From assembly GCF_900890425.1 (NCBI RefSeq), contig NZ_CAAHFG010000001.1:62001-126000 (forward strand): a stretch of DNA of 64,000 nucleotides, written 5' to 3'. A model generated the notes under the pieces. It saw only the letters and a program-made list of their open reading frames with translations. It was not told where the DNA came from and did not search any database. Position numbers and translations under genes: made by a program. This DNA is from Pontiella desulfatans (GTDB lineage: Bacteria; Verrucomicrobiota; Kiritimatiellia; Kiritimatiellales; Pontiellaceae). Shown piece after piece: positions 26,431-34,228 of this stretch (position 1 is the first letter of the stretch; each line of letters opens with the position of its first letter).

Positions 26431-26889
26431 ATGGAAATCAAGGATATCAGACGCATCGCGGAAATGATGAAGGCCAACGATCTTTCGGAATTTTCGATGA
26501 AAGACAGCGAATTTGAACTGGCCATGAAGCGTGGCAGCAACGAGCCCCAGGTGGTCTATGCGGCTCCGGCGGCCCATGCCGCCGCAGCGCCAGCCGCTAC
26601 TCCCGCCGCTGCACCCGAAGCCGCACCGGCCGCCGATGAAAACGACGGATTGGTTGAAATCCCGTCCCCGATCGTTGGAACCTTCTATCGCAAGCCGGCC
26701 CCGGACGCCGACAACTTTGTTGAAGTGGGTGCCGAAATCACGGTCGATACGGTGGTTTGCATCGTGGAGGCCATGAAGGTCATGAACGAAATCAAGGCCG
26801 AAGTGAAGGGGGTCATCAAGAAGATCCTCGTCGATGACACTTCGCCGGTACAGTATGGGCAGCCGCTCTTCCTCGTTGAACCCAAATAA
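26431..26889 (+). CDS. accB: Biotin carboxyl carrier protein of acetyl-CoA carboxylase
   Basis: A 152-residue protein: an N-terminal helical region (residues 1-40), a flexible Ala/Pro linker (44-70), and a C-terminal biotinyl domain with the modified Lys116 in EAMKVMNEIKAEV. It carries carboxy-biotin from AccC to the carboxyltransferase for malonyl-CoA synthesis. AGGAGAGGGTGAAT before the ATG at 26431 is a strong ribosome site. It starts a same-strand run with accC 11 bases downstream. bioB, which makes the cofactor, is also in this window. Confidence 0.97.
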   Translation: MEIKDIRRIAEMMKANDLSEFSMKDSEFELAMKRGSNEPQVVYAAPAAHAAAAPAATPAAAPEAAPAADENDGLVEIPSPIVGTFYRKPAPDADNFVEVGAEITVDTVVCIVEAMKVMNEIKAEVKGVIKKILVDDTSPVQYGQPLFLVEPK

Positions 26890-26900
26890 GGGGATTGCCC

Positions 26901-28262
26901 ATGTTTGAAAAGGTATTGATCGCCAACCGCGGCGAGATCGCGTTGCGCATTATCCGCGCGTGCAAAGAGCTGGGGGTGCGCTCCGTCGCCGTCTATTCCG
27001 AGGCCGACGCCGACTCCCTGCATGTGCAAATGGCCGACGAAGCCATCTGCATTGGCCCGGCGGCCGCAAACGCCAGCTATCTCAAGATCACCAACATCAT
27101 CAGTGCCGCCGAAGTGGCCGATGTGGATGCCATCCATCCCGGATATGGTTTTCTTGCGGAAAACGCCCACTTCGCCGAAATTTGCGCCAACTGCAATATT
27201 ACCTTCATCGGCCCCTCGGCGGACTGCATCCGCAATATGGGCGACAAAGCCATTGCGCGCGATACGATGAAGGCCGCCGGTGTGCCGATCACGCCCGGTT
27301 CCGACGGCATCCTCAAGAATTCCGACGAAGCGCTCGAGCTGGCCCATAAGATGGGCTATCCCGTCCTGCTCAAGGCCGTGGCCGGCGGCGGCGGCAAGGG
27401 CATGCGGGTGGCGCGCAACGATGTTTCGTTGGTGCAGGGCTTCATGGCGGCGGCGGCGGAAGGCGACGCCTCGTTCGGCAATCCCGACCTGTTCATGGAA
27501 AAATACATCGAGTCCGCCCGCCACGTCGAAGTGCAGATCATCGGCGACAAGCATGGCAATGTTTGCCATCTGGGCGAGCGTGACTGCTCGATCCAGCGCC
27601 GCCACCAGAAGCTGGTGGAAGAGGCCCCGTGCCCCACGCTGACCGATGAAGAACGCCAGGCGCTCGGCGATGCCGCCGTCAAGGCCGCCAAGGCCGTCGA
27701 TTACGATAGCGCCGGCACGCTGGAGTTCCTCTACGACGAGACGGCAAAACAGTTTTATTTCATGGAAATGAACACCCGAATCCAGGTGGAGCACACCGTT
27801 TCCGAAGAGGTTTCGGGCATCGACCTGATGAAGGAGCAGATCCGCGTCGCCGCCGGCGAAAAGCTCTCGTTCACGCAGGAAGAGATGCGGATCGAAGGCC
27901 ATGCGATCGAATATCGCGTCAACGCCGAAGATCCCTACAACAACTTCACGCCGTCGCCCGGCCTGGTTGAAGCCGTCCATTTTCCGGGAGGCCCCGGAAT
28001 CCGCATCGACTCGCATGTCTATTCCGGCTACACGATCTCGCCCTACTACGACAGCATGATCGGCAAGATCATCGCCAAGGGGAAGGATCGACACGAGGCG
28101 ATTGCGCGCATGCGCCGCGCGTTGGAGGAGTTCACCATCATCGGGCCGCACACGTCGGTGCCGCTGGGCGAGGCCCTCATGGTCGATAAGCGCTTCGTGG
28201 ATGGCACCTACAACACCGCCTACCTCGAACGGTTCATGCATGAGGTTTTTCTGAATTCGTAA
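26901..28262 (+). CDS. accC: Biotin carboxylase subunit of acetyl-CoA carboxylase
   Basis: A 453-residue ATP-grasp enzyme: KVLIANRGEIALRIIRACKE at the N-terminus, the glycine-rich ATP lid AVAGGGGKGMRVA near 160-172, ERDCSIQRRHQKL near 230, and EMNTRIQVEHTVSEEVSGID near 288. It carboxylates AccB-bound biotin with bicarbonate and ATP. Length matches E. coli AccC (about 450). It is followed after 22 bases by the Asp23 gene with its own GAGGAG site. Confidence 0.97.
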   Translation: MFEKVLIANRGEIALRIIRACKELGVRSVAVYSEADADSLHVQMADEAICIGPAAANASYLKITNIISAAEVADVDAIHPGYGFLAENAHFAEICANCNITFIGPSADCIRNMGDKAIARDTMKAAGVPITPGSDGILKNSDEALELAHKMGYPVLLKAVAGGGGKGMRVARNDVSLVQGFMAAAAEGDASFGNPDLFMEKYIESARHVEVQIIGDKHGNVCHLGERDCSIQRRHQKLVEEAPCPTLTDEERQALGDAAVKAAKAVDYDSAGTLEFLYDETAKQFYFMEMNTRIQVEHTVSEEVSGIDLMKEQIRVAAGEKLSFTQEEMRIEGHAIEYRVNAEDPYNNFTPSPGLVEAVHFPGGPGIRIDSHVYSGYTISPYYDSMIGKIIAKGKDRHEAIARMRRALEEFTIIGPHTSVPLGEALMVDKRFVDGTYNTAYLERFMHEVFLNS

Positions 28263-28284
28263 GTAGCGAAGAGGAGTAGTGGAT

Positions 28285-28707
28285 ATGGAAGACACAATGG
28301 GCAATGCCGTGGCGGATACGCAGGATTTCGCGTTGGCCGAAACCTCCGGTTCCCAATACGGACAGATCAGCATCAACAACAATGTCATCGCCATCATTGC
28401 GAGCGAAACCGCGAAAAAGGTTCCGGGCGTGGTTGAGTTGCAGGGCTCGCTCACCGACGGCATCGCCGGAATGATCGGGAAGAAACCCAAGGATAAAGGC
28501 ATCCGCATCGGGAAGGAAAACGAAGAACTTTTGACCATCGACCTTACCGTCGTGCTGGAGTTCGGTGTCCGGATTCCCGAAATCTGTGTCCAGCTCCAGG
28601 CCGCCGTCAAGGATGCGGTCGAGGATATGACCGGGCAGCAGGTCTTCGCCGTCAACGTGGTCGTCCAAGGCATCCGTAGCCCGGGTGAAAAGAAAACCGA
28701 GGAATAA
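28285..28707 (+). CDS. Asp23/Gls24 family protein
   Basis: A 140-residue cytoplasmic protein with an Asp23/Gls24 domain at about residues 25-125 (ISINNNVIAIIASETAKKVP, TIDLTVVLEFGVRIPEICVQ, VVVQGIRSP). The family is best known as alkaline-shock/cell-envelope stress proteins in Firmicutes, tethered to the membrane by AmaP. The ATG at 28285 has GAGGAG 8 bases upstream and is preferred over GTG at 28279. The next gene encodes the AmaP-like anchor. Confidence 0.9.
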   Translation: MEDTMGNAVADTQDFALAETSGSQYGQISINNNVIAIIASETAKKVPGVVELQGSLTDGIAGMIGKKPKDKGIRIGKENEELLTIDLTVVLEFGVRIPEICVQLQAAVKDAVEDMTGQQVFAVNVVVQGIRSPGEKKTEE

Positions 28708-28711
28708 TCCA

Positions 28712-29260
28712 ATGAAACATCGCTCCGGCAGGTTTGGCGATATTATCATGACCCTCTTGCTCCTGGTGATTGGCTCGGCCTTAATCTATGGAAACATTTT
28801 CAACCGCGCGGTGGGCGATTTCATGGCCAACATGTTGGTCATGCCCTGGGTTGGGGCGGCACTGGGCGCGGTGTTGATCCTTGCGGTCGTCCTGCGCTGG
28901 GCTGGCGGGTGCCGCAAGAAAAAGGCCTCCTATATCGACTTCCAGGCCGATGACGGCAGCGTGGGCATCAGCACCAAGGCCATCCAGGATTTCATCGAGC
29001 GCGTCTGCAAGGAGTTCGCCGCCGTCAAGAGCGTCAGCACCCAGCTGATCCAGGACAAGGGCATGTTGGATATCGCGCTCGGCGTGAAGGTGGTTTCGGG
29101 CAACAAGATTCCGGAACTCTCCCAGGTGCTGCAGCAGCGCATCCGCGAAAGTGTCCGCGAGTCGCTGGGCTTGGAGGAAATCCGCAACATCACCATTAAG
29201 GTGCTGGAAATTGTCGGCGATCCGGGTAAGCACGTTGAAGAAGATCCTGAAACCGAATAG
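28712..29260 (+). CDS. AmaP-like alkaline shock membrane anchor protein
   Basis: A 182-residue protein with two N-terminal membrane helices (about residues 10-30 and 42-62), a short basic loop, and a cytoplasmic region resembling the Asp23 fold (VSTQLIQDKGMLDIALGVKV, SVRESLGLEEIRNITIKVLE). AmaP holds Asp23 at the membrane. GAGGAATAATCCA precedes the ATG at 28712; the longer frame from 28685 would overlap the Asp23 gene. It starts 4 bases after the previous stop. Confidence 0.87.
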   Translation: MKHRSGRFGDIIMTLLLLVIGSALIYGNIFNRAVGDFMANMLVMPWVGAALGAVLILAVVLRWAGGCRKKKASYIDFQADDGSVGISTKAIQDFIERVCKEFAAVKSVSTQLIQDKGMLDIALGVKVVSGNKIPELSQVLQQRIRESVRESLGLEEIRNITIKVLEIVGDPGKHVEEDPETE

Positions 29261-29358
29261 GGTCTGCCTTGCCGCAGAGGACAAACGGCCGGGCCAGCCG
29301 GTTCCTCTGGGTCTTGTGGTGGAAATCGAGCAGCTTAATTCCGATCAGTGGTGGTAAA

Positions 29359-29925
29359 ATGGATTTAAAGAAAATACAGGCAGAAGCGCGCGCCGTTTCG
29401 GATCAGGTGTTCGACGAACTTGCCCCACAGGTGGAGCGGGTGGCGCAGGAGATGGTTGCCTGCCTCAAGGCCGGCAACAAAATCATGGCCTGCGGGAATG
29501 GCGGGAGCTCTTCGGATGCCCAGCATTTTGCCGGCGAGCTGGTCAACCGCTTCCTGATGAACCGCCGCCCCTATGCGGGGCTTGCGCTCAATACCGATGC
29601 CGCCGTGCTGACCTCCATTGGCAACGATTTTTCGTTCAACGAGGTCTACGAAAAGCAAGTGCAGGGGCTGGGCCGCTCCGGCGATATCCTGGTGGGCTTC
29701 TCCACCTCGGGGAATTCCGGAAACATTCTGCTGGCCTTCGAGGCCGCCAAGGAGATGGGCATCAAGACCGTGGCCTTCACCGGTGGAACGGGGGGCAAGA
29801 TGCTCGGGCTGGCCGACCTGGCGCTGGTGGTTTCGTGCTCCACGCACACGCCGCGCATCCAGGAGGGCCACGAAACCATGATGCACCTCATCTGCGAGCG
29901 CATTGAAGAGTTGATGGAAGGCTGA
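29359..29925 (+). CDS. gmhA: SIS-domain sedoheptulose-7-phosphate isomerase
   Basis: A 188-residue SIS protein. GNGGSSSDAQHFAGELVNRF near residues 50-70 and FSTSGNSGNILLAFEAAKE near 113-132 are the sugar-phosphate loops, and THTPRIQEGHETMMHL holds the C-terminal His. GmhA converts sedoheptulose-7-P to D-glycero-D-manno-heptose-7-P for LPS core heptose, which implies a Gram-negative outer membrane. The ATG at 29359 with GGTGG upstream is preferred to the longer frame from 29269. Confidence 0.93.
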   Translation: MDLKKIQAEARAVSDQVFDELAPQVERVAQEMVACLKAGNKIMACGNGGSSSDAQHFAGELVNRFLMNRRPYAGLALNTDAAVLTSIGNDFSFNEVYEKQVQGLGRSGDILVGFSTSGNSGNILLAFEAAKEMGIKTVAFTGGTGGKMLGLADLALVVSCSTHTPRIQEGHETMMHLICERIEELMEG

Positions 29926-29928
29926 TCC

Positions 29929-30711
29929 ATGCTTCGCGGTCGAAGGTCGAAGGTCGAAACGTCCAGGGTCTTCGCTTGGGGGCTTCTGTTGATGCCCCTT
30001 CTATTTTCCGGTTGCGCGACCCTGATCGAGAGTAAGCCGCCGGGGCCGTGGCACGAGGCCTATGAGCCCATCGAAGATGCGGCTTCCAGCCGGTTTGTGG
30101 CGGACTCGTTAAAACAAGCCATTGCCGAGTTCGGTGAACCGGTGGTACCCGTCAACGAGGTTATCCTGCGCCGCTCGCGCAAAACCGAGGCCTCGCGCCG
30201 CTACCGCATTGGCGAGGATTTTTCGCTGACCGAATGCGTGGATCCGGCCAACGGGGTCTTTGTCATCTACCTTGGCGAGGATCCGGGGCACCGGAACTAC
30301 TACGCGCTGCTCGGCCACGAATGCGCCCACCTGATCAACGCGCACATCACCGACTGGTACATGGAGGGCATTGCCACCCTGTTTTCCGAAGAGGCCTGCG
30401 CCGCGCAAAACGTGGAGTGGGGGGACTGGAAGCGCCGTTTCAGCCGCTCGCGCCGCGAACCCTATGCGCTTTCCTACCGCATGATGCGCGACCTGAAGGC
30501 CGCCTTCCCCGCGCACTATCCGCAGCTGGTCGGATTGGCCGTGCCCAGCGGGAAGCCCCCCTGGAAGCGGATCGATATCGATGCGTGGCTCGCTGCCCTT
30601 CCCCCGCACCGGCGCGCCGAGGCGCTCGGCATCATCGAACCCCATGTTTCCGTGTTGAAGCGGCAGACCAATGCCCAGTATGGTTTCGCCGTTCCCCAGG
30701 AATTGAAATAG
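29929..30711 (+). CDS. Lipoprotein with gluzincin-like HExxH site
   Basis: A 260-residue predicted lipoprotein (lipobox LLFSGC, Cys29). A zinc-protease-like motif HECAH (residues 130-134) is followed 12 residues later by a glutamate in WYMEGIATLFSEE (Glu146), which matches the third ligand of the peptidase MA clan. Otherwise no family is recognised. It starts 3 bases after gmhA and precedes the tautomerase by 9 bases, so it belongs to the same transcript. Envelope-facing protease activity is inferred only from the motif. Confidence 0.75.
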   Translation: MLRGRRSKVETSRVFAWGLLLMPLLFSGCATLIESKPPGPWHEAYEPIEDAASSRFVADSLKQAIAEFGEPVVPVNEVILRRSRKTEASRRYRIGEDFSLTECVDPANGVFVIYLGEDPGHRNYYALLGHECAHLINAHITDWYMEGIATLFSEEACAAQNVEWGDWKRRFSRSRREPYALSYRMMRDLKAAFPAHYPQLVGLAVPSGKPPWKRIDIDAWLAALPPHRRAEALGIIEPHVSVLKRQTNAQYGFAVPQELK

Positions 30712-30720
30712 GAGACTGCC

Positions 30721-31056
30721 ATGCCGCTGATCAACTTGAAGAGCTCGCAGGAAATCCCGGCCGATTTGCTGGAACGGATTTCCACCGTCCTTGCCGAAAC
30801 GATCGGCAAGCCGGAAAAATATGTGATGGTCGTCTCTTCCGTGGCCGACATGGTGATGTCCGGCACGCCGGGCGACGCGGTCTATGCCGAGGTCAAGAGC
30901 CTCGGCGGCTTGAACCGCGTGGTGAACCACGAGATCACCATGAAACTCTGCGTGCTGCTCAACGATCACCTCGGCATTCCCGCCGACCGCATCTACGTCA
31001 CCTTCGAATCCCTCGAGCGCGACCACTGGGGCTGGAACGGCTCCCTCTTTGGATAG
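30721..31056 (+). CDS. MIF/phenylpyruvate tautomerase-like protein
   Basis: A 111-residue protein of the tautomerase superfamily in the MIF branch: Pro2 (the catalytic N-terminal proline after Met removal), KPEKYVMVVSSVADMVMSGT near residues 30-50, and the C-terminal RIYVTFESLERDHWGWNGSLF, matching the MIF ending. Lys33 is conserved. Bacterial MIF homologues tautomerise phenylpyruvate-type substrates; the in vivo role is unclear. It is the last gene of the acc run. Confidence 0.9.
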   Translation: MPLINLKSSQEIPADLLERISTVLAETIGKPEKYVMVVSSVADMVMSGTPGDAVYAEVKSLGGLNRVVNHEITMKLCVLLNDHLGIPADRIYVTFESLERDHWGWNGSLFG

Positions 31057-31076
31057 TTTTTGACCGGATAACGGGA

Positions 31077-31643
31077 TCAGAAGGAGATGCCGGTTCGGTG
31101 CAAAACCGAATATTCAGCGCCGTGGGGAGTGAGTCGGCTTTGGATGAGTTCTGCCGATTCAATCGAGGTTTTTCCCAGTTCGATATCGCTATATTTCTCC
31201 ACCATTTGCAGCAGCGATCCGGTGTGCTCCGGCCCTTTGACCCGGCCCAGCGTGAGGTGGGGGGAGAAGGGCTTGTTGTCGAATCCGATTCCGGCCATGC
31301 GCAACGTTTCCAGGGTGTTTCGATGGAGCTCCAGCAGGGGCGGGCATACGGCGATGCCTGCCCAAACGACACGCGGGTGGTTCGGCTTTCCGAAATAGCC
31401 CGTTCCAACGGCATGCAAACCCAAGGCTCCGGTTCCTTGGACGTGGGAGTCCAGCGCCTTGCACAGGGGCTGGATTTTTTCGACGGGAAGGTCGCCGAGG
31501 AATGCGAGGGTGAGGTGGATGTTGTTGGGCTTCACCCAGCGGACGTCGGCGTGCGTTTTCTTGAGCTTCCGCTGCAGTTCGTCGAGCCTGCCCCGTATCT
31601 CGTTGCCGATGTCGACCGCGATAAACGCCCTGATGGTTTCCAT
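31077..31643 (-). CDS. thpR: RNA 2',3'-cyclic phosphodiesterase (2H family)
   Basis: A 188-residue 2H phosphoesterase with the two H-x-T-x motifs: HLTLAFLG (His43, Thr45) and HLTLGRVK (His129, Thr131). The N-terminus IRAFIAVDIGNEIRGRL is typical of ThpR/LigT. It opens 2',3'-cyclic phosphates to 2'-phosphates, and relatives act on ADP-ribose cyclic phosphate. The ATG at 31643 is chosen by family start. It diverges from the macrodomain gene with only 39 bases between starts. Confidence 0.93.
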   Translation of the reverse strand: METIRAFIAVDIGNEIRGRLDELQRKLKKTHADVRWVKPNNIHLTLAFLGDLPVEKIQPLCKALDSHVQGTGALGLHAVGTGYFGKPNHPRVVWAGIAVCPPLLELHRNTLETLRMAGIGFDNKPFSPHLTLGRVKGPEHTGSLLQMVEKYSDIELGKTSIESAELIQSRLTPHGAEYSVLHRTGISF

Positions 31644-31682
31644 TTGAAAACGCTCCCTTCGCAAGGCATGATCCTACGCACA

Positions 31683-32189
31683 ATGGTTGAGATAATCAAA
31701 GGCGATATTACGACGCTCAAGGTGGATGCCATCGTGAATGCGGCCAATACGACGTTGCTTGGCGGCGGCGGGGTTGATGGCGCCATCCACCGTGCCGCGG
31801 GGCCGCGCCTGCAGGCCGAATGCGCCATGGCTGGCGGATGCCCGACGGGCTCGGCCAAGTTGACCGAGGGCTACAGCCTGCCCGCCCGGTTTGTCATCCA
31901 TGCCGTCGGCCCGGTGTGGTCGGGCGGCGACCAGCACGAAGATGAGCTGCTGGCCTCCTGCTACCGCACGGCCATGCGGTTGGCGGAGGAGCACCGGATT
32001 GATTCCATCGCTTTCCCCTGCATCAGCACGGGCGTCTACCGGTTCCCGTTCGAGCGCGCCTGCGGCATTGCCCTGGCGGAAATCTTCCGGGCGCTGGACG
32101 AGGGGAGCCGGGTGAAGCAGGTTTATTGCGTCTGCTTCTCGGATGCCGACTACGAAACCTATCAAGAGGTGCTGACCACCTTTGGGTAG
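31683..32189 (+). CDS. Macrodomain protein (O-acetyl-ADP-ribose deacetylase type)
   Basis: A 168-residue MacroD/YmdB-like protein: MVEIIKGDITTLKVDAIVNA at the N-terminus, NAANTTLLGGGGVDGAIH (the ADP-ribose loop with catalytic Asn/Asp), and FPCISTGVYRFPFERACGIA near 117-136. Macrodomains hydrolyse O-acetyl-ADP-ribose, ADP-ribose-1''-phosphate or ADP-ribosyl esters. Start is between ATG 31668 and 31683; the latter gives the usual N-terminus, although neither has a strong ribosome site. It is divergent from thpR. Confidence 0.92.
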   Translation: MVEIIKGDITTLKVDAIVNAANTTLLGGGGVDGAIHRAAGPRLQAECAMAGGCPTGSAKLTEGYSLPARFVIHAVGPVWSGGDQHEDELLASCYRTAMRLAEEHRIDSIAFPCISTGVYRFPFERACGIALAEIFRALDEGSRVKQVYCVCFSDADYETYQEVLTTFG

Positions 32190-32237
32190 TACTCTGTTCC
32201 TCTTAACTTTTCGCTAGACCATACTGCCATGTTTTTG

Positions 32238-32323
32238 AACCACTAATCTTCACTAATTGGCACTAATCAACTGGTGGTTCGAATCCTGGCAAATTAGTGC
32301 CGATTAGTGCGAATTAGTGGTTT
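32238..32323. repeat. ACTAATC-family imperfect inverted repeat
   Basis: The left arm (32238-32268) carries three CACTAAT-type units and the right arm (32291-32323) carries the inverted ATTAGTG units, 23 bases apart. The same units flank the gap at 24366-24651. It lies between the convergent macrodomain gene and the minus-strand outer-membrane protein gene, where a terminator-like role is plausible. Confidence 0.75.
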
Positions 32324-32359
32324 GCCCATCCGAATGTTTAGGGTTTCCTGTGGGCTAGG

Positions 32360-32833
32360 TTAAAACTTCAGCAGAACGCCGAGGTTCGCCGAAAGGCTGT
32401 CGAGGTCGCCGCCTTCGAGGTCGTGGTAGCGCAGCTCGGCCAGCACGCCGATTTTCGAGATGGAGACTTCCACGCCGACCTGCGCAAAATAACCGGCGGA
32501 ATCATCGTAGATGGGGGAGTCGATGAAGTAGTAGCCCGCGCCAACGCCGGCATAGGGGGTAACCACGCCGGGGAGGCCGATGTTGATGGATACCTCGGTC
32601 GGAATCAGGGTGTCGATCCGGTTGGAATCGTATGAAATGTAGCTGACCCGGGCGTCCGCGAAAACGATGTCGATGAGCGACCGGGTGTATTTCAGTCCGA
32701 AGCCGTAGCCCGAGTCGTCGCCGTTCCAGTAGGTTCCGTATGCGGTATATCCGGTTTTTCCAATGGCCAGCGCGTTTCCGGCCATGAAGCAGGTTGCGGT
32801 TGCAAGCAGCAGGGCGATGGTACATTTCTTCAT
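32360..32833 (-). CDS. Small outer-membrane beta-barrel-like protein
   Basis: A 157-residue protein: signal peptide ending near GNALA (about residue 23), then alternating polar/aromatic strands with glycine-rich turns (GYGFGLKYTRSLIDIVFADA, VTPYAGVGAGYYFI, YFAQVGVEVSI), ending in Phe (LGVLLKF), as outer-membrane proteins do. About eight strands are possible. No named family. The ATG at 32833 is preferred to 32860 because it starts the signal peptide (MKKCTIALLLA). Confidence 0.75.
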   Translation of the reverse strand: MKKCTIALLLATATCFMAGNALAIGKTGYTAYGTYWNGDDSGYGFGLKYTRSLIDIVFADARVSYISYDSNRIDTLIPTEVSINIGLPGVVTPYAGVGAGYYFIDSPIYDDSAGYFAQVGVEVSISKIGVLAELRYHDLEGGDLDSLSANLGVLLKF

Positions 32834-32978
32834 GAGGGCATCCTTGGTTAGGTTCGGCAAAAGGCTAGCGGGGGGATGGTTCCCGCACCAGTAAAAAAAC
32901 AGGGACTCTTCCGCCCCGTGCTTCCGGCTCCAGTTTCAGGTTTCCAGTTCGATTGCTTTCCGCTAAATTGCGCAAACC

Positions 32979-34058
32979 ATGAAAGAATTTTTTGTCAGGG
33001 CCCGCGAGTGGGTGTGGCTGGAGGGCGATCCGGAAAAGGACCGTTCCGTCGGGCTCATGGTGTCCGGCATCTTGGAGATTGTTCTGGGGATCCTCGCTTT
33101 TTCGGTTGCGATGCTGCTTCTCGTCGTTGCCTCTTCAGCCGGTCTGGGCGGGATGAAACCCTCCCATTTCTGGATTGCGATGGGGTTGTTGTTCTATCTG
33201 GCCGGATGGTTCATCGTGATGGGACTTGGGAGCATGAAGGCCAAGCGGTGGGCGCGGGCACTGGTGCTGGTGGGGGCGTGGGTCACGGTGTTTTTCGGCA
33301 CGCTGGGGCTGGCCTTGGTGCTTTACATCCTCCCCGAGCTGCACGGGCTGATGCTGAATTCCGGCTTGATTGCCCCCGCAGTATCCATGGGTATTCTCTA
33401 CTTCGTTATTCTGGTGCTGTTCCTGTTGCAAGTGCTTTTCCCGATGGTGGCCATTGCCTTCTACAGCCTGCGCGGGGTGCAGGTGACCTGCGAGCGTCTC
33501 CATCCCGCGCCCTGCTGGACGGATAAGGTGCCGCTGCCGCTGCTGGCCATGGCGTTGGTTTCCATCATGGGGAGCCTTTCCATCCTGACCGGGGCCACCA
33601 CGAACTATGTGGTTTTCCTGTTTGGCAAGATTGTGGCAGGGGGACTGGGCATGGTGATCGTCTTGGCCATTTCGGTCGCCTGCGGGTATATCGGATGGGG
33701 GGCCTTTTCCCGGAAAATCCATGCCTGGTGGGGCGCCTATGCCCTGGTGCTGTTGACCTCTTCCTCCATGATGCTCACGTTTTCCGAAATGGATATGGAA
33801 ACCCTCTATGCCCAAATGGGCTACACGGCGGAGCAAATTGAGCGGCTGGGACAATACAGCGCCTTCAATCCCGCCATGCTGACCTTCATCAGCTGCATCT
33901 GGGGGATCATGGCCTGCGTCTACCTCGTTTGGGTACGCGACTGTTTCTATCCGGAAAAGGACACCACCGAGGTGAAATCCTACGCCCGGCGCAAAGCCGA
34001 GGAAGAGGCCGCGGAACCCGCCGCCCCCCGCCGCCCCCGGATGCGGCTCGAGGACTGA
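32979..34058 (+). CDS. Polytopic membrane protein of unknown function
   Basis: A 359-residue protein with about 8 hydrophobic segments (for example residues 25-52, 63-82, 90-112, 130-160, 185-200, 210-240, 250-265, 300-320) and a charged C-terminal tail rich in Glu, Arg and Pro. No catalytic motif was recognised. The start MKEFFVRAREWVWLEGDPEK is followed by membrane segments without a cleavable signal. It precedes parB by 170 bases and may be independent. The gap has no feature I can name. Confidence 0.7.
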   Translation: MKEFFVRAREWVWLEGDPEKDRSVGLMVSGILEIVLGILAFSVAMLLLVVASSAGLGGMKPSHFWIAMGLLFYLAGWFIVMGLGSMKAKRWARALVLVGAWVTVFFGTLGLALVLYILPELHGLMLNSGLIAPAVSMGILYFVILVLFLLQVLFPMVAIAFYSLRGVQVTCERLHPAPCWTDKVPLPLLAMALVSIMGSLSILTGATTNYVVFLFGKIVAGGLGMVIVLAISVACGYIGWGAFSRKIHAWWGAYALVLLTSSSMMLTFSEMDMETLYAQMGYTAEQIERLGQYSAFNPAMLTFISCIWGIMACVYLVWVRDCFYPEKDTTEVKSYARRKAEEEAAEPAAPRRPRMRLED

Positions 34059-34228
34059 GTGGGATGGATGGCCGGGCCAGGGGTTGATTGGGGATGGGGG
34101 GCCGGCGAAGGATCCCATGGTTCCAAAAATCCATGAATCCGATCATCCGTTTGACTTTTAGCCTTTCATTTTTCGCGCTTTGCAGGAATTATTCCGTGGT
34201 TTTAGGCATTGGAAGACGAGGAACACCT

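Noticed and set aside
30234-32189. A 651-codon plus-strand open frame over several genes
   Set aside because: It crosses the lipoprotein and tautomerase genes in a different frame, then the thpR antisense. Only its last part is the real macrodomain gene.
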